Shown piece after piece: positions 1-7,147 of a stretch of DNA of 64,000 nucleotides. How positions within the stretch are numbered: position 1 is the first letter of the stretch; the number at the start of each line of letters is the position of its first letter. Origin of the DNA: Siderastrea radians (taxonomy: Eukaryota; Cnidaria; Anthozoa; Scleractinia; Rhizangiidae); contig OZ024890.1 in assembly GCA_964017195.1 (NCBI GenBank), positions 65,894,367 through 65,958,366 on the forward strand, in the 5' to 3' direction. The position numbers were made by a program, and so were the translations under genes. The notes below the pieces were generated by a model, which saw only the letters and a list, made by a program, of their open reading frames with translations, searched no databases and was not told the origin of the DNA.

Positions 1-371
1 TCGTGTTGCATTGCAATCGCATCTGTAGCACCTGTGGGTTGTTGATATATTTCAAGAATTTCACCCGTTTCTGGATTGAATTTAACCTGCTTTTCAAGAG
101 GATTGTATGGCCCTGTGTAATTATGTCCTGGTAATGTCCAACCTTTTTTTGGTTTCGGAAATTTTCCAATTGCTGCATGTATATCAATACCACTGCCCTC
201 TGTGCGGGTCGGCAAAAAACTTGTTTTTGTTATTCCGCAACTAGCGCATTTTGCTTTCAAGAGGAGGAGTTTTCGATTGTTCTTTTTTATTTTTACAACC
301 TTTTCAACCACCTTTTCACTTCCCTGTACATTGGGTGTGTTCCGCTTTTCTTTCACACAGTACATTGCCAT
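1..371 (-). CDS. Zinc-ribbon + phospholipase A2-like virion protein (partial, runs off left edge)
   Basis: An open frame reads leftwards from ATG 369-371 to the window edge. The N-terminal part holds a CxxC pair (CASC) followed by basic residues, like half of a zinc ribbon; the expected first pair is reduced to a single Cys (YCVKEK). The C-terminal part has a calcium-loop-like PGHNYTGPYNPL and ends at the edge with QHD, the position of the His-Asp dyad of parvovirus VP1-type PLA2. In parvoviruses that domain opens endosomal membranes during entry, and similar domains occur in Polinton-like elements. TATATA at 372-377 abuts the ATG, which supports this start, although the protease frame upstream is open into it without a stop. 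Function is inferred from motifs; the C-terminus is not seen. Confidence 0.72.
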   Translation of the reverse strand, partial: MAMYCVKEKRNTPNVQGSEKVVEKVVKIKKNNRKLLLLKAKCASCGITKTSFLPTRTEGSGIDIHAAIGKFPKPKKGWTLPGHNYTGPYNPLEKQVKFNPETGEILEIYQQPTGATDAIAMQH

Positions 372-850
372 TATATATTTTAAGAAAAATAATTTTTCAC
401 AAATTTTCTCGTTTTGAAGTAAATCGTTGGAGAACATTTTCAAAATATCGGTAAAACTTGTTCCTTTATTTCTTTCATTTAAAAAGAGAAGGCAGTAGTA
501 ACCACATCTCACACTTTGTTCCCATTGAATTTGGTTATCATTTCTGAAAAAATGTGTCATCCCATGCATTGACATTTCTTTTTCCCATTCCAAAGGTGGT
601 GGAAGCCCAAATGAATCGAAATACTCATAAGTACCATCATTAGGCCAACAACATACCCAGTGAGTTCCCAAACTTCCAAAATCATCCAAGTTGATAATGC
701 ATGGAGAATGAAACAAGGGTTTTTTTCGTTTCTGCTAAAAATGCCTTTGATGGGTATTCGTAAAAAGTTGCACCATTTTCTCAGGTCAATGTTGGAAAGA
801 GGTTTATCAACAAATTTTACCTTTTTTTTAAACGATAATAATCCTCCCAA
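372..850 (-). pseudogene. Adenovirus-type maturation cysteine protease, frameshifted
   Basis: This is an adenain/Ulp1-like (C5/C48) protease of the kind that processes capsid proteins in adenoviruses and Polintons. The N-terminal part (about 850-727) contains PLSNIDLRKWC and KGIFSRNE, typical of this family in Polintons. The frame then shifts in an A7 run (T7 at 720-726 on +). The catalytic part follows in another frame, with THWVC (His codon 660-662), a YFDSFG acidic motif, and a Gln-containing stretch before RCGYYC (Cys codon 504-506). His to Cys is 52 residues, somewhat shorter than adenovirus adenain. The catalytic frame stays open into the downstream PLA2-like gene with no stop. The extreme N-terminus is uncertain, because another homopolymer shift (T8 at 822-829) links it to the upstream Pro-rich ORF. 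It is either a broken gene or affected by sequencing indels. Confidence 0.75.
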
Positions 851-1200
851 GTTCCATAAAAAGGTGGAGGTTGAATTTGCATCCCTTTACCTTTTGGTAT
901 TCCTGGTGATCGTCTTGTTCGTGGTGGAGGTGGTGGTGGTTGTGTTTGCATACCTTTTCCACTCTGAGAGGTACTTTGAATATGTGTCTGGCTTAATTTT
1001 ATTACCATTCCTTTCCCTGCCGCTGATCTTTTTTTCAATCGCGCGATTTGAGTTTCAGTGAGAAGAAGTTCGTCACCACGCCCAATTTGGTCTGGTTTAA
1101 CTTTCAGATTAACAGGTGCCTTCTTAACATAAGCTTTTTGAAATTTCTTTTTCTGACCATCAGTCAGTGCGATTTTGAATGGATGATAAGTTGTGCTCAT
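817..1200 (-). CDS. Small basic Pro-rich Polinton protein (pX/core-like)
   Basis: A 127-residue ORF with a clear ATG at 1198-1200. The N-terminal third has the pattern LTDGQKKKFQKAYVKK...IGRGDELLLTETQIARLKK. I recognise it as a recurrent small protein of cnidarian Polinton-like elements, sometimes compared with adenovirus core protein X; its role is not established. The C-terminal part has two GKGM..QPPP repeats, a run of six prolines, and FYGTWEDYY. The ORF stops just after an A8 run at 822-829; one extra A would continue it into the protease frame, so the two may once have been one polypeptide. TATATACGC (1204-1212 on +, read on -) lies just upstream of the ATG. Product identity is moderately certain, function is not. 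Confidence 0.6.
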   Translation of the reverse strand: MSTTYHPFKIALTDGQKKKFQKAYVKKAPVNLKVKPDQIGRGDELLLTETQIARLKKRSAAGKGMVIKLSQTHIQSTSQSGKGMQTQPPPPPPRTRRSPGIPKGKGMQIQPPPFYGTWEDYYRLKKR

Positions 1201-1203
1201 TGT

Positions 1204-1212
1204 GCGTATATA
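1204..1212 (-). promoter_or_regulatory. TATATACGC start-proximal element
   Basis: On the minus strand the sequence reads TATATACGC followed by ACA and the ATG of the Pro-rich gene at 1200. The same nine-base string precedes the start at 7148 and a shorter version precedes 3112. It is too close to the ATG for an ordinary TATA box with a normal leader. Its promoter role is inferred from recurrence. Confidence 0.5.
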
Positions 1213-1240
1213 TTATATTCAGAATTTTTTTTAATTTTTT

Positions 1241-2324
1241 CTAGACAACAACAAGTTCATTACCAAGTGTTTCTAAAACAAATTCTTCTTCATTTATAAC
1301 ATATGCGTATATAATGTATTGAAGGTTTGCTGTTTCGTTGAATTCGTATTCTAAAGTAAGATTAAGGGGATCATTTGTCATAAATTTTTCATTATTTCTT
1401 AGATCGAAGTGAATGATCGGGTATAAACTCTCGAAGTTTGCAATCTGTAGCTGAACACCGCTGTTGTAATCATAATTTCTGTAACTATAATTTAGCAAAT
1501 GTTCGTAAATTCTCAATTTGTTTTTGTCTGATAAAGGAACCATAGGGTAAAAAATTTTCACCATAATTTAGTCGACATCTCGTTAATTTTGCTGAGTTAT
1601 CACCATCGAGATCAAATGTGTCAAAAAAGTAGGGATTTCGAGTGTAAGACTTTTTTTTACGATATTTTTGAAAAAACACGAAGACATGTTTTACATTTTT
1701 AATTGCAGATGTAAACGAACACGTACCACCAGTATCAGTTCTTGGGGAGCTTTCCATAATTCTTTCTTTCAAGATTTTTTTTTTCTTTGGTTTTAAAAAA
1801 TTTTCATTCACAAATTTTTGTCCTTCACCGTGGAAAGATAGTTGTGGAACCCATAACGCAAATTTTTTTACAACAATTCTTCGTGCTGTTCCATCGTTTT
1901 GGAAAATAAGTTCTTCATCGTCTTGCAGAGTAATTTCAAACTCAATTTTCATTGGTGGTAAAAGAGTTTCGGAAAGATTTTCGAAAAATGCGTATCTGTT
2001 TAAAGGAATTTTTGTCTCAATTATCTTTCCACTATTTGAAAGAAGAGCTCTTTCACGCATTCCACCATTCGACGCATTTCCATCAGTAACTTGCAGTATT
2101 TTTCGTATTTGTTTCGAACCTTTTTCAAATCTCTGACCCGCCTTTTCAGCGATTGTTTTTGTGGCTTTTTCGGCTGTTTTCTTTGCCACGTTATTTTCAT
2201 TGTTTTTGAATACGTTACCGATGTTCATGAAGGTGTCACTGATCACACCCGACCCTTTGTGTTTATATCGATAACGTCCCGTTTTTTTGTCAAAGAATCT
2301 TGCCCACTCGCTCGGATGATTCAT
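1241..2324 (-). pseudogene. Capsid-type jelly-roll protein fused to a basic N-terminal segment; one frameshift
   Basis: Two overlapping frames (2324-1485 and 1564-1241) form one ancestral gene. Residues 1-90 are basic and Ala/Lys-rich (motifs RYRYKHKGSGVISDTF and KKTAEKATK). This resembles small basic virion proteins of cnidarian Polintons rather than a capsid fold. From about residue 110 the protein has hallmarks of the C-terminal jelly roll of a Polinton-type major capsid protein: FFENLSETLLPP, an RRIVVKKFALWVPQL strand, VKHVFVFF, NPYFFDTFDLDGD, and in the second frame YNSGVQLQ and NEEEFVLE near the end. The frame changes at a six-base A run (1549-1554 on +). No N-terminal jelly roll is visible, so an internal deletion may have joined two genes. 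TATATA at 2328-2333 precedes ATG 2322-2324 by three bases. Family call fairly confident, exact capsid class less so. Confidence 0.65.
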
Positions 2325-2326
2325 GA

Positions 2327-3112
2327 CTATATATTTATAACAAAAAAATCCTTACTCTTTTCTATCATTAAACTAATTGCAATATCTGTTCCATTGAGAT
2401 CCAGGATATTGGTTCTTCCATCTGTCACCCAAACCCTTATTTCTTCAATATAACTTTTATTCACAGGTTGCCACTCAGGTCGAAGCGGCACTTCTCGAAA
2501 TGGATAACTAACGTTAAGATCTGCTGTTGATAAACAGTATAACAAATCGCTTGGAACATTGTCTGTTCGGCGTGTGATAAGATCACAGTGCAAATACACC
2601 CAATCAACACCTCTTGTGATATTTGGAACTTTCCTTCCGACAACATCCCCTCTCAAGGTACTTTTTCCATAACCAAGCAATTCACCAAAATTTCCTTGAG
2701 ACTAGTCAAGCTCATAATCGTTATGTATCAAAGTCACAACCCTATAAATTGACATATCGAAGTATATTGTGAAAATGTAATCACTGTTTTTGTTTGCTGG
2801 ATCTACTCTACCGGTGTGTTGTTGAACAAAAGTGTTGATTCTTTTGTAATCATACATTCCATTCGGAAAAGTTAAAGTTTTCCACGCTTGTTCTGTTTTT
2901 TTCTTCCATCTAATTTTATTGTTATCATAACGAGAATCGATATTATTCCATGAGTAACTCATTGTAATAAGTCTGTTCAACGCTGCTTTATAGTTTCCTT
3001 TACCCAATTCGAGCGGTGGATAAAAATTTGCTGTGAAATCATGTGAAACATTCCGTTCCCCTCCTCTTTCAAGTTTTGCGCGGCTCGAGTCAAGCAGTAA
3101 GTTAAAGCTCAT
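2327..3112 (-). pseudogene. Penton-like (second jelly-roll) capsid protein with in-frame TAG
   Basis: One frame from ATG 3110-3112 to the stop at 2327-2329, interrupted only by a TAG at 2702-2704; the codons on both sides stay in the same frame. The first half carries SHDFTANFYPPLELGKGNYKAALN and a later NID, a pattern widespread in invertebrate Polinton ORFs. The second half has WVYLHCDLI, an EVPLRPEW stretch, and ends with IEEIRVWVTD followed by ILDLNGTDIAISL, a typical C-terminal strand pair. The total of about 261 residues suits a Polinton minor capsid (penton) protein. TATATTAT (3121-3128 on +) lies 8 bp upstream of the ATG. The stop truncates the product by nearly half unless read through; I treat it as a disabled copy. 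Confidence 0.62.
2328..2333 (-). promoter_or_regulatory. TATATA element 3 bp upstream of the capsid gene ATG
   Basis: TATATA, read on the minus strand as TATATAGTCATG, lies three bases before the start at 2324. It overlaps the last codons of the upstream penton-like gene, so the genes are packed head to tail with the motif inside the upstream coding end. Confidence 0.45.
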
Positions 3113-3116
3113 TATT

Positions 3117-3128
3117 GGCGTATATTAT
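3117..3128 (-). promoter_or_regulatory. TATACGC-type start-proximal element for the penton-like gene
   Basis: Read on the minus strand this is ATAATATACGCC, followed by the ATG at 3112. It shares the TATACGC core with the elements before 1200 and 7148. Confidence 0.42.
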
Positions 3129-3162
3129 CAGAAAAATTTTTTTTTCTTTTTTATCAATTATG

Positions 3163-3369
3163 TCATTCAACTAGTGAATCAAGCAGATCTAATACCCGTT
3201 TTTTAAGTTTTATCGAGTTGTTTCCTGCGTTTATTGATCCTGAACTTAAATCAAGTTGGTTGATCAATTTTTCAGCTTCATCATCAAAACCGCTTCCTTC
3301 GATTTCCCAATCCTTTTCATAAGAATCATCTTCATCGTCAGAAAGTTCAAAAGCAGGTCTTCGGCTCAT
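3163..3369 (-). CDS. Small acidic protein, start overlaps upstream stop
   Basis: A 68-residue ORF, strongly acidic in the first 35 residues (ELSDDEDDSYEKDWEIEG) and ending in a Leu-rich KKRVLDLLDSLVE helix. Its ATG (3367-3369) overlaps the TGA of the upstream Pro-rich gene in an ATGA arrangement, which suggests translation coupled to the upstream gene, since no separate TATATA motif is seen. I do not recognise the family. The acidic character and position between capsid genes would suit a small virion or assembly factor, but that is only inference. Confidence 0.5.
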   Translation of the reverse strand: MSRRPAFELSDDEDDSYEKDWEIEGSGFDDEAEKLINQLDLSSGSINAGNNSIKLKKRVLDLLDSLVE

Positions 3370-4112
3370 GACAGCTTTTTCAAGAGGAGTTTTGGAGATT
3401 TCTCTTTTTTCTTGTTTTTTTGAATTGGTGGTTTCAATTTCGCCTTTTTATCTTGTAATTGCATTAATAAAGGTTGTTTCCTTTTAAGTAACTTTTCTGC
3501 ATGTTCTTGATGTGCTTTCATGGTTTCGAGATTGTATTCCTCTTCTTTCAGTTTTTCTATATCATATCCATGGTATTGTGATTCTTTACTTTTTACTTTG
3601 TAAGCTGGGTCATGTCCATGTTTGCTAATAATACTTCTTACATTTCTGAGCCGGTTTGATATTTCTTTTTTTGTTTCACCTTTGTAAGATCCCGGCATAA
3701 CAGTTTCTTCCATCAAAGGTGGAGGTGGTAATGGAAGATCATCAAATTCTTGATATGGGGGTGGAAGTGATGTTGGTACTATAGGTGTTGTGGTTGTTGT
3801 TGGTGTTGTTGGTGGTGATGGTGCTGGAGTTGGTGCATCCGGTCTGAATTCGTCACCAAACGGGTTGATTTCGTCAAATTCATCCATTGTGTAATCAGGA
3901 ACTTCCTGCTCCTCTTCTTCCTCTTCTTTTTCCACAGTGGTGCTTCTATTTTCATCAAGCCTTTTTGTGATTGGTTTAAAAGGCTCCTCTCCTGAAAGCT
4001 GACCAAACTCTTTTTTTATTTTATCCATTTTGAATTTTTGGTGAATTTCTTCTGTTTGTTCATCTAGCTTCGACTTTTCTTCAGCCAACTGACGCCATTT
4101 TTTCATCGACAT
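3366..4112 (-). CDS. Pro-rich, coiled-coil virion-type protein with PPPY motif
   Basis: A complete 248-residue ORF from ATG 4110-4112. Residues 1-60 are charged and helical, 62-69 are a Glu run, and 90-135 are Pro/Thr-rich with SLPPPYQEF (PPPY at 117-120) followed by more prolines. Residues 140-225 form a basic helical region and the tail is Lys-rich. PPxY is the ligand of WW-domain NEDD4-family ubiquitin ligases; adenovirus protein VI and many enveloped viruses use it for transport or release. The gene sits between the penton-like gene and the packaging ATPase, where a minor virion protein would be expected. No enzymatic domain is visible. Its promoter appears to be the TATATA at 4127-4132, shared with the divergent ATPase gene. 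Confidence 0.55.
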   Translation of the reverse strand: MSMKKWRQLAEEKSKLDEQTEEIHQKFKMDKIKKEFGQLSGEEPFKPITKRLDENRSTTVEKEEEEEEQEVPDYTMDEFDEINPFGDEFRPDAPTPAPSPPTTPTTTTTPIVPTSLPPPYQEFDDLPLPPPPLMEETVMPGSYKGETKKEISNRLRNVRSIISKHGHDPAYKVKSKESQYHGYDIEKLKEEEYNLETMKAHQEHAEKLLKRKQPLLMQLQDKKAKLKPPIQKNKKKEKSPKLLLKKLS

Positions 4113-4126
4113 ATTTCCAGCGTGAA

Positions 4127-4132
4127 TATATA
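4127..4132. promoter_or_regulatory. Shared palindromic TATATA between divergent genes
   Basis: The two opposing start codons (4112 on - and 4147 on +) are only 34 bp apart, and TATATA lies 14 bp from each ATG. Because the motif is its own reverse complement it could serve both directions. This is the point where transcription of the element switches from leftward to rightward. Confidence 0.5.
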
Positions 4133-4146
4133 GAAGCGAAAAAAAA

Positions 4147-4782
4147 ATGAAGATTCCAAATTATGACCCCCCAGCTTCTTCCGAGAGTGACTACAAGCAA
4201 GGTCACCCTTGTATGCCAACAGATGTTTTTCGGATGTTAATTTGTGGACCCAGTAATTCTGGTAAAACAAACACATTACTGCACATGCTTAATGAGTTGT
4301 TAGAGTATGATAAAATTTACCTCTTTTCAAAGAACCTGCACCAGAACAAATACCAGGAACTTTTGCAGAAATTTGATGAAAAAATTAACCCCAAGGTTGG
4401 ATATGAGGTTATTGAGGCTTATGGTGATGAAATCATTCCACTCGAAGAGCTTCCGGTGGACACCCAATAAATAGTCGTTTTTGACGATCTTGTTTGTGAA
4501 AAAAACCAAAACGATATCATTAATTATTTTATCAACGGGCGGCACAAAAACTGCTGCGTTATTTACCTCTCTCAAACCTTTTTCAAGGTGCCAAAAGACA
4601 TCCGTATTAACTGCAGCCATCTTTGTATTTTCAGATTAGATCCAAAAGAAAACAAACGAATCGCAAACGAAATTGGTGTGGATCATGAGGTTTTAGATCG
4701 CGCCACCGATGAAAAATATTCTTTCCTTTACTATGACAAACCCCAGAAATTAATGAAAAAAAATTTTGATGAAGATATATAA
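4147..4782 (+). pseudogene. A32/FtsK-HerA-type genome packaging ATPase, one in-frame stop
   Basis: One frame from ATG 4147 to the TAA at 4780-4782 (about 211 codons), broken by a TAA at 4468-4470. The first part has a Walker A loop, LICGPSNSGKTNTLLHML, at residues 28-45. After the stop there is a Walker B-like VVFDDL, then FINGRHKNCCVIYLSQTFF and the sensor-like region RINCSHLCIFRL. This layout matches the short packaging ATPases of Polintons, virophages and adintoviruses, which drive DNA into the capsid. The premature stop separates Walker A from Walker B, so the product should be inactive unless the stop is an error or is read through. The final TAA overlaps the ATG of the fibre gene by one base. 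Confidence 0.8.
4776..4781 (+). promoter_or_regulatory. TATATA directly abutting the fibre gene ATG
   Basis: TATATA occupies the last codons of the ATPase gene and is followed immediately by the ATG at 4782-4784. Confidence 0.42.
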
Positions 4783-6315
4783 TGGGGTATATTAACAGCC
4801 AAATAGGTGGTACTAGCCAAACTACGACGAGTGAAAGTGGTGGAAAAGTGGGTCCTCCTGGCCCAGGTGGTCCTACTGGCCCTGAGGGTCCTCCTGGACC
4901 GAAGGGTGACGAAGGCCCTGGAGGACCACGGGGTCCTTATGGTCCAAGAGGAGAAAAAGGGCCCGCTGGAGCACAAGGACAGGAGGGAGCACAAGGACCA
5001 CGTGGTTTAAAAGGTGTCAAGGGCGATAAGGGCGACAAGGGCGACAAGGGTGATAAAGGCGATAAAGGTGATCTTGGGTCTCAAGGTAGTGTCAGCGGTT
5101 CTGCTGATATTGACATGCAAAATAAGTACAGTATCTTGCGATTGAAAAGCAACCCATATCCTGTCCGCGGCGATTTGACGAAGGCAATAAGCTATCAAGA
5201 CACGAGAAATATCTTTCTTTCAAAAAAAGAGGGCGGAAAAATGGAGGCAAGCATTGATATGAACAATAATACAATCTACAACGTAAAAGACCCACTACAG
5301 GCAGATCAAGCCACAAACAAAAAATATGTTGATAATCAACTTGAAAAAAAAACTGGATAAAGGAGCTGATATTGATATGAAAAAGAAATCAATTATCAAT
5401 CTTAATCTTCCATCAAACAAAAGAGACGCTGCATGTGTCGAGTTTGTTAACTACAGAATTGATGACATGACACAAAAAAAGTTTCTCAAAGTTGATGGCA
5501 CTAACAGCATGACTGGAGACTTGAATTTAAACAATAATAAAATTGTTAACTTACAAACCGATTACAAAGATTCGAAATGCGCAGTTAATGTTGATTTCGT
5601 GAAAAATGAAATAACAACTATGAGAGATTTTGTCAGTCAATCAATTCATGAATCCCATATCACAAGCTCGGCTCAAAAACGGGACGCTTTTAGATACTTG
5701 ATGGAAAACACTGATGAATCTTCGAGTGAAAACAATATCGAGGTTTTGGGCATCACAGATTTTTCTGATTCTCCACATCAAATAAATAACAAAGCTTACT
5801 CTCTCAAACTCTTGTTTGAAAAAGGCTCACCCAACCAGTACCAGTCGCGCCTCGGTTTTAACTTATATAAACTTCCAGTCAGTTATTACACAATGGTCGT
5901 TGAATGGTTTCCACCGGAAATGAATGAGTTGAGTGTAACACCCCAAGCAACGACGATTTCAATTTCTAAATATGCAACAAAAACATTCGAGAAGTACACC
6001 AAAACAGTTATCAATTTTCACAGATGGGGTAGCTCACCCCCACAATTTCTTCATCTCGATCTGCACGGTACAGTTAGTAAACGTTCGTTTTTAACAATTG
6101 GCCATTTAATTGTTTATGGTGTTAAAGAAACACTTTCAAACGTTGACCCAAGTGTCTATGACACCGCTTTTGTTATTGAAAACGGGAAAATGGTGATGGA
6201 AACAGATCTTTCTTTAAACGGACATAATTTGATTGGCCCCGTTCATTATATTCATGGTTTTCATAAAAAAGAAAAAGGTAATAGTGATTTTTCATTAAAT
6301 GGTTTTAAAAAATAA
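4782..6315 (+). pseudogene. Collagen-like trimeric fibre protein with tail-fibre-type repeats; one frameshift
   Basis: Two overlapping frames (4782-5360 and 5326-6315) join at an A9 run (5344-5352). Residues 1-23 form a short N-terminal anchor. Residues 24-101 contain about 26 Gly-X-Y triplets, first Pro-rich and then a GDK array encoded by a 9-bp tandem DNA repeat near 5023-5070. At least three modules follow with the pattern (s/a)xDMnnxxIxNLxxP...DxAxxKxYVDxxx, for example [15 protein letters not shown] with ATNKKYVD, and MTGDLNLNNNKIVNL. The C-terminal 200 residues are beta-rich and could form a receptor-binding head. Collagen stalk, repeat shaft and head suggest a spike on the virion, by analogy with phage and adenovirus fibres. 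No signal peptide is seen, so it is not an ordinary host collagen. Confidence 0.7.
5023..5070 (+). repeat. 9-bp tandem repeat encoding the GDK array
   Basis: A 9-bp unit (GGYGAYAAR) is repeated about six times with only third-position changes, so the protein repeat is kept while the DNA drifts slightly. Such arrays are prone to length change. Confidence 0.6.
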
Positions 6316-6317
6316 TA

Positions 6318-6596
6318 ATGAATAAAAGTAATGTGTTATTAAAGGTAAAAATAATATATGAAACAAACCAAAGTAATTATAATACAATTAGTCTTTTTTT
6401 GAAAAAGGAAGATCCTAATGATTCGACAAAATCTTCTGCACATAGGTTCAACTCAACTGATATAAGAAAAAAAGAACAAAACTTCGATATTAATCATGGT
6501 ATTGGAATATATTATGTAATATCAATGTTTTTTACGGATGAAACACAACTATCACATGTAAACGAAAATTTATTATTATTGGTTGAATATAAATAG
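6318..6596 (+). CDS. Small protein of unknown function downstream of the fibre gene
   Basis: A complete 92-residue ORF that starts two bases after the fibre stop and has no TATATA motif of its own, so it is probably expressed with the fibre gene. The composition is Asn/Ile/Lys-rich with predicted beta strands (VLLKVKIIYE, NTISLFLKK, GIGIYYVISMFF, NLLLLVEYK). I recognise no domain. Its position after the fibre gene would suit a fibre accessory or chaperone, which is inference only. Confidence 0.45.
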   Translation: MNKSNVLLKVKIIYETNQSNYNTISLFLKKEDPNDSTKSSAHRFNSTDIRKKEQNFDINHGIGIYYVISMFFTDETQLSHVNENLLLLVEYK

Positions 6597-6614
6597 AAAC
6601 CCAAACATTTTTAC

Positions 6615-6627
6615 ATATATTATATAA
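6615..6627 (+). promoter_or_regulatory. TATATTATATAA start-proximal element
   Basis: Two overlapping TATAT cores end 5 bp before ATG 6632 (TATATAACACAATG). This is close in form to the TATATACGCACAATG arrangement before the start at 1200. Confidence 0.45.
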
Positions 6628-6631
6628 CACA

Positions 6632-7117
6632 ATGCGAGACATTTTCGAATTCAACCATATCGACCAAACACTTTCTGAAGAGAAGGTTAAACTTCTGAAA
6701 GATTTATATGGTTTTTACCATAAGAAACATTATGGATATGAAAAGTTGCACCGCGGTTTTCGAAGAAAAAATTTTGTTTGTAATCTTTCAGCTGGCAAGT
6801 TAATAATTAGTGCCGCAATAGCCGGAGGAATAACACTAAACCCTGCTGTCATAGCAACTTTAACTGGTGTTGGACTTATTTTGAAAGCAGTCGCAAGCCT
6901 TAAGAAATTCGATAAAAAAATGGAACGAGCAAATTTTGCCCGTATCGAATACCAGAAAATACTTGTTGAGATTCGCTTTTACCGCCGAGGCGAAGTTTTC
7001 GACGAGAAGACCTTTCTTGATAAATTAAAAATGATAGATAATTTCATCACTGATCATTGTATGGAGATTCCGCTTTCTGTTCAAAGAAAGTACGATAAAA
7101 AATTCGCTCAATTGTAG
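6632..7117 (+). CDS. Hydrophobic-segment protein recurrent in cnidarian Polinton-like elements
   Basis: A complete 161-residue ORF. Residues 1-50 are charged and helical, with basic KKHYGYEKLHRGFRRK. Residues 57-88 are a hydrophobic Gly/Ala-rich stretch (IISAAIAGGITLNP...TGVGLILKAVASL) long enough to span or insert into a membrane. The remaining 70 residues are a charged helical tail (FARIEYQKILVEIRFYRRGE). I recognise the ITLNP...LTGVGL..K pattern from small proteins encoded next to capsid genes in cnidarian Polintons; function is unknown, and a membrane-active virion component is plausible. The ORF appears intact and has its own TATATA element. Confidence 0.55.
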   Translation: MRDIFEFNHIDQTLSEEKVKLLKDLYGFYHKKHYGYEKLHRGFRRKNFVCNLSAGKLIISAAIAGGITLNPAVIATLTGVGLILKAVASLKKFDKKMERANFARIEYQKILVEIRFYRRGEVFDEKTFLDKLKMIDNFITDHCMEIPLSVQRKYDKKFAQL

Positions 7118-7128
7118 ATTTTTAAAAT

Positions 7129-7140
7129 AATTATATACGC
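7129..7140 (+). promoter_or_regulatory. TATATACGC start-proximal element
   Basis: TATATACGC at 7132-7140 lies 7 bp before ATG 7148. The nine-base core is identical to that before the minus-strand start at 1200. Confidence 0.48.
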
Positions 7141-7147
7141 AAAACAA

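Noticed and set aside
2702..4470. Stop-codon reassignment in the viral genes
   Set aside because: TAG, TAA and TGA each appear once inside ORFs, yet genes also end normally at TAA and TAG; single mutations or errors explain this better.
4782..5360. Host fibrillar collagen exon
   Set aside because: There is no signal peptide or collagen C-propeptide, a packaging-ATPase frame overlaps it, and the triplet region is short.
4782..6315. Bacterial or phage contamination because of tail-fibre-like repeats
   Set aside because: The gene is embedded among Polinton genes and is contiguous with a eukaryotic exon-bearing locus.
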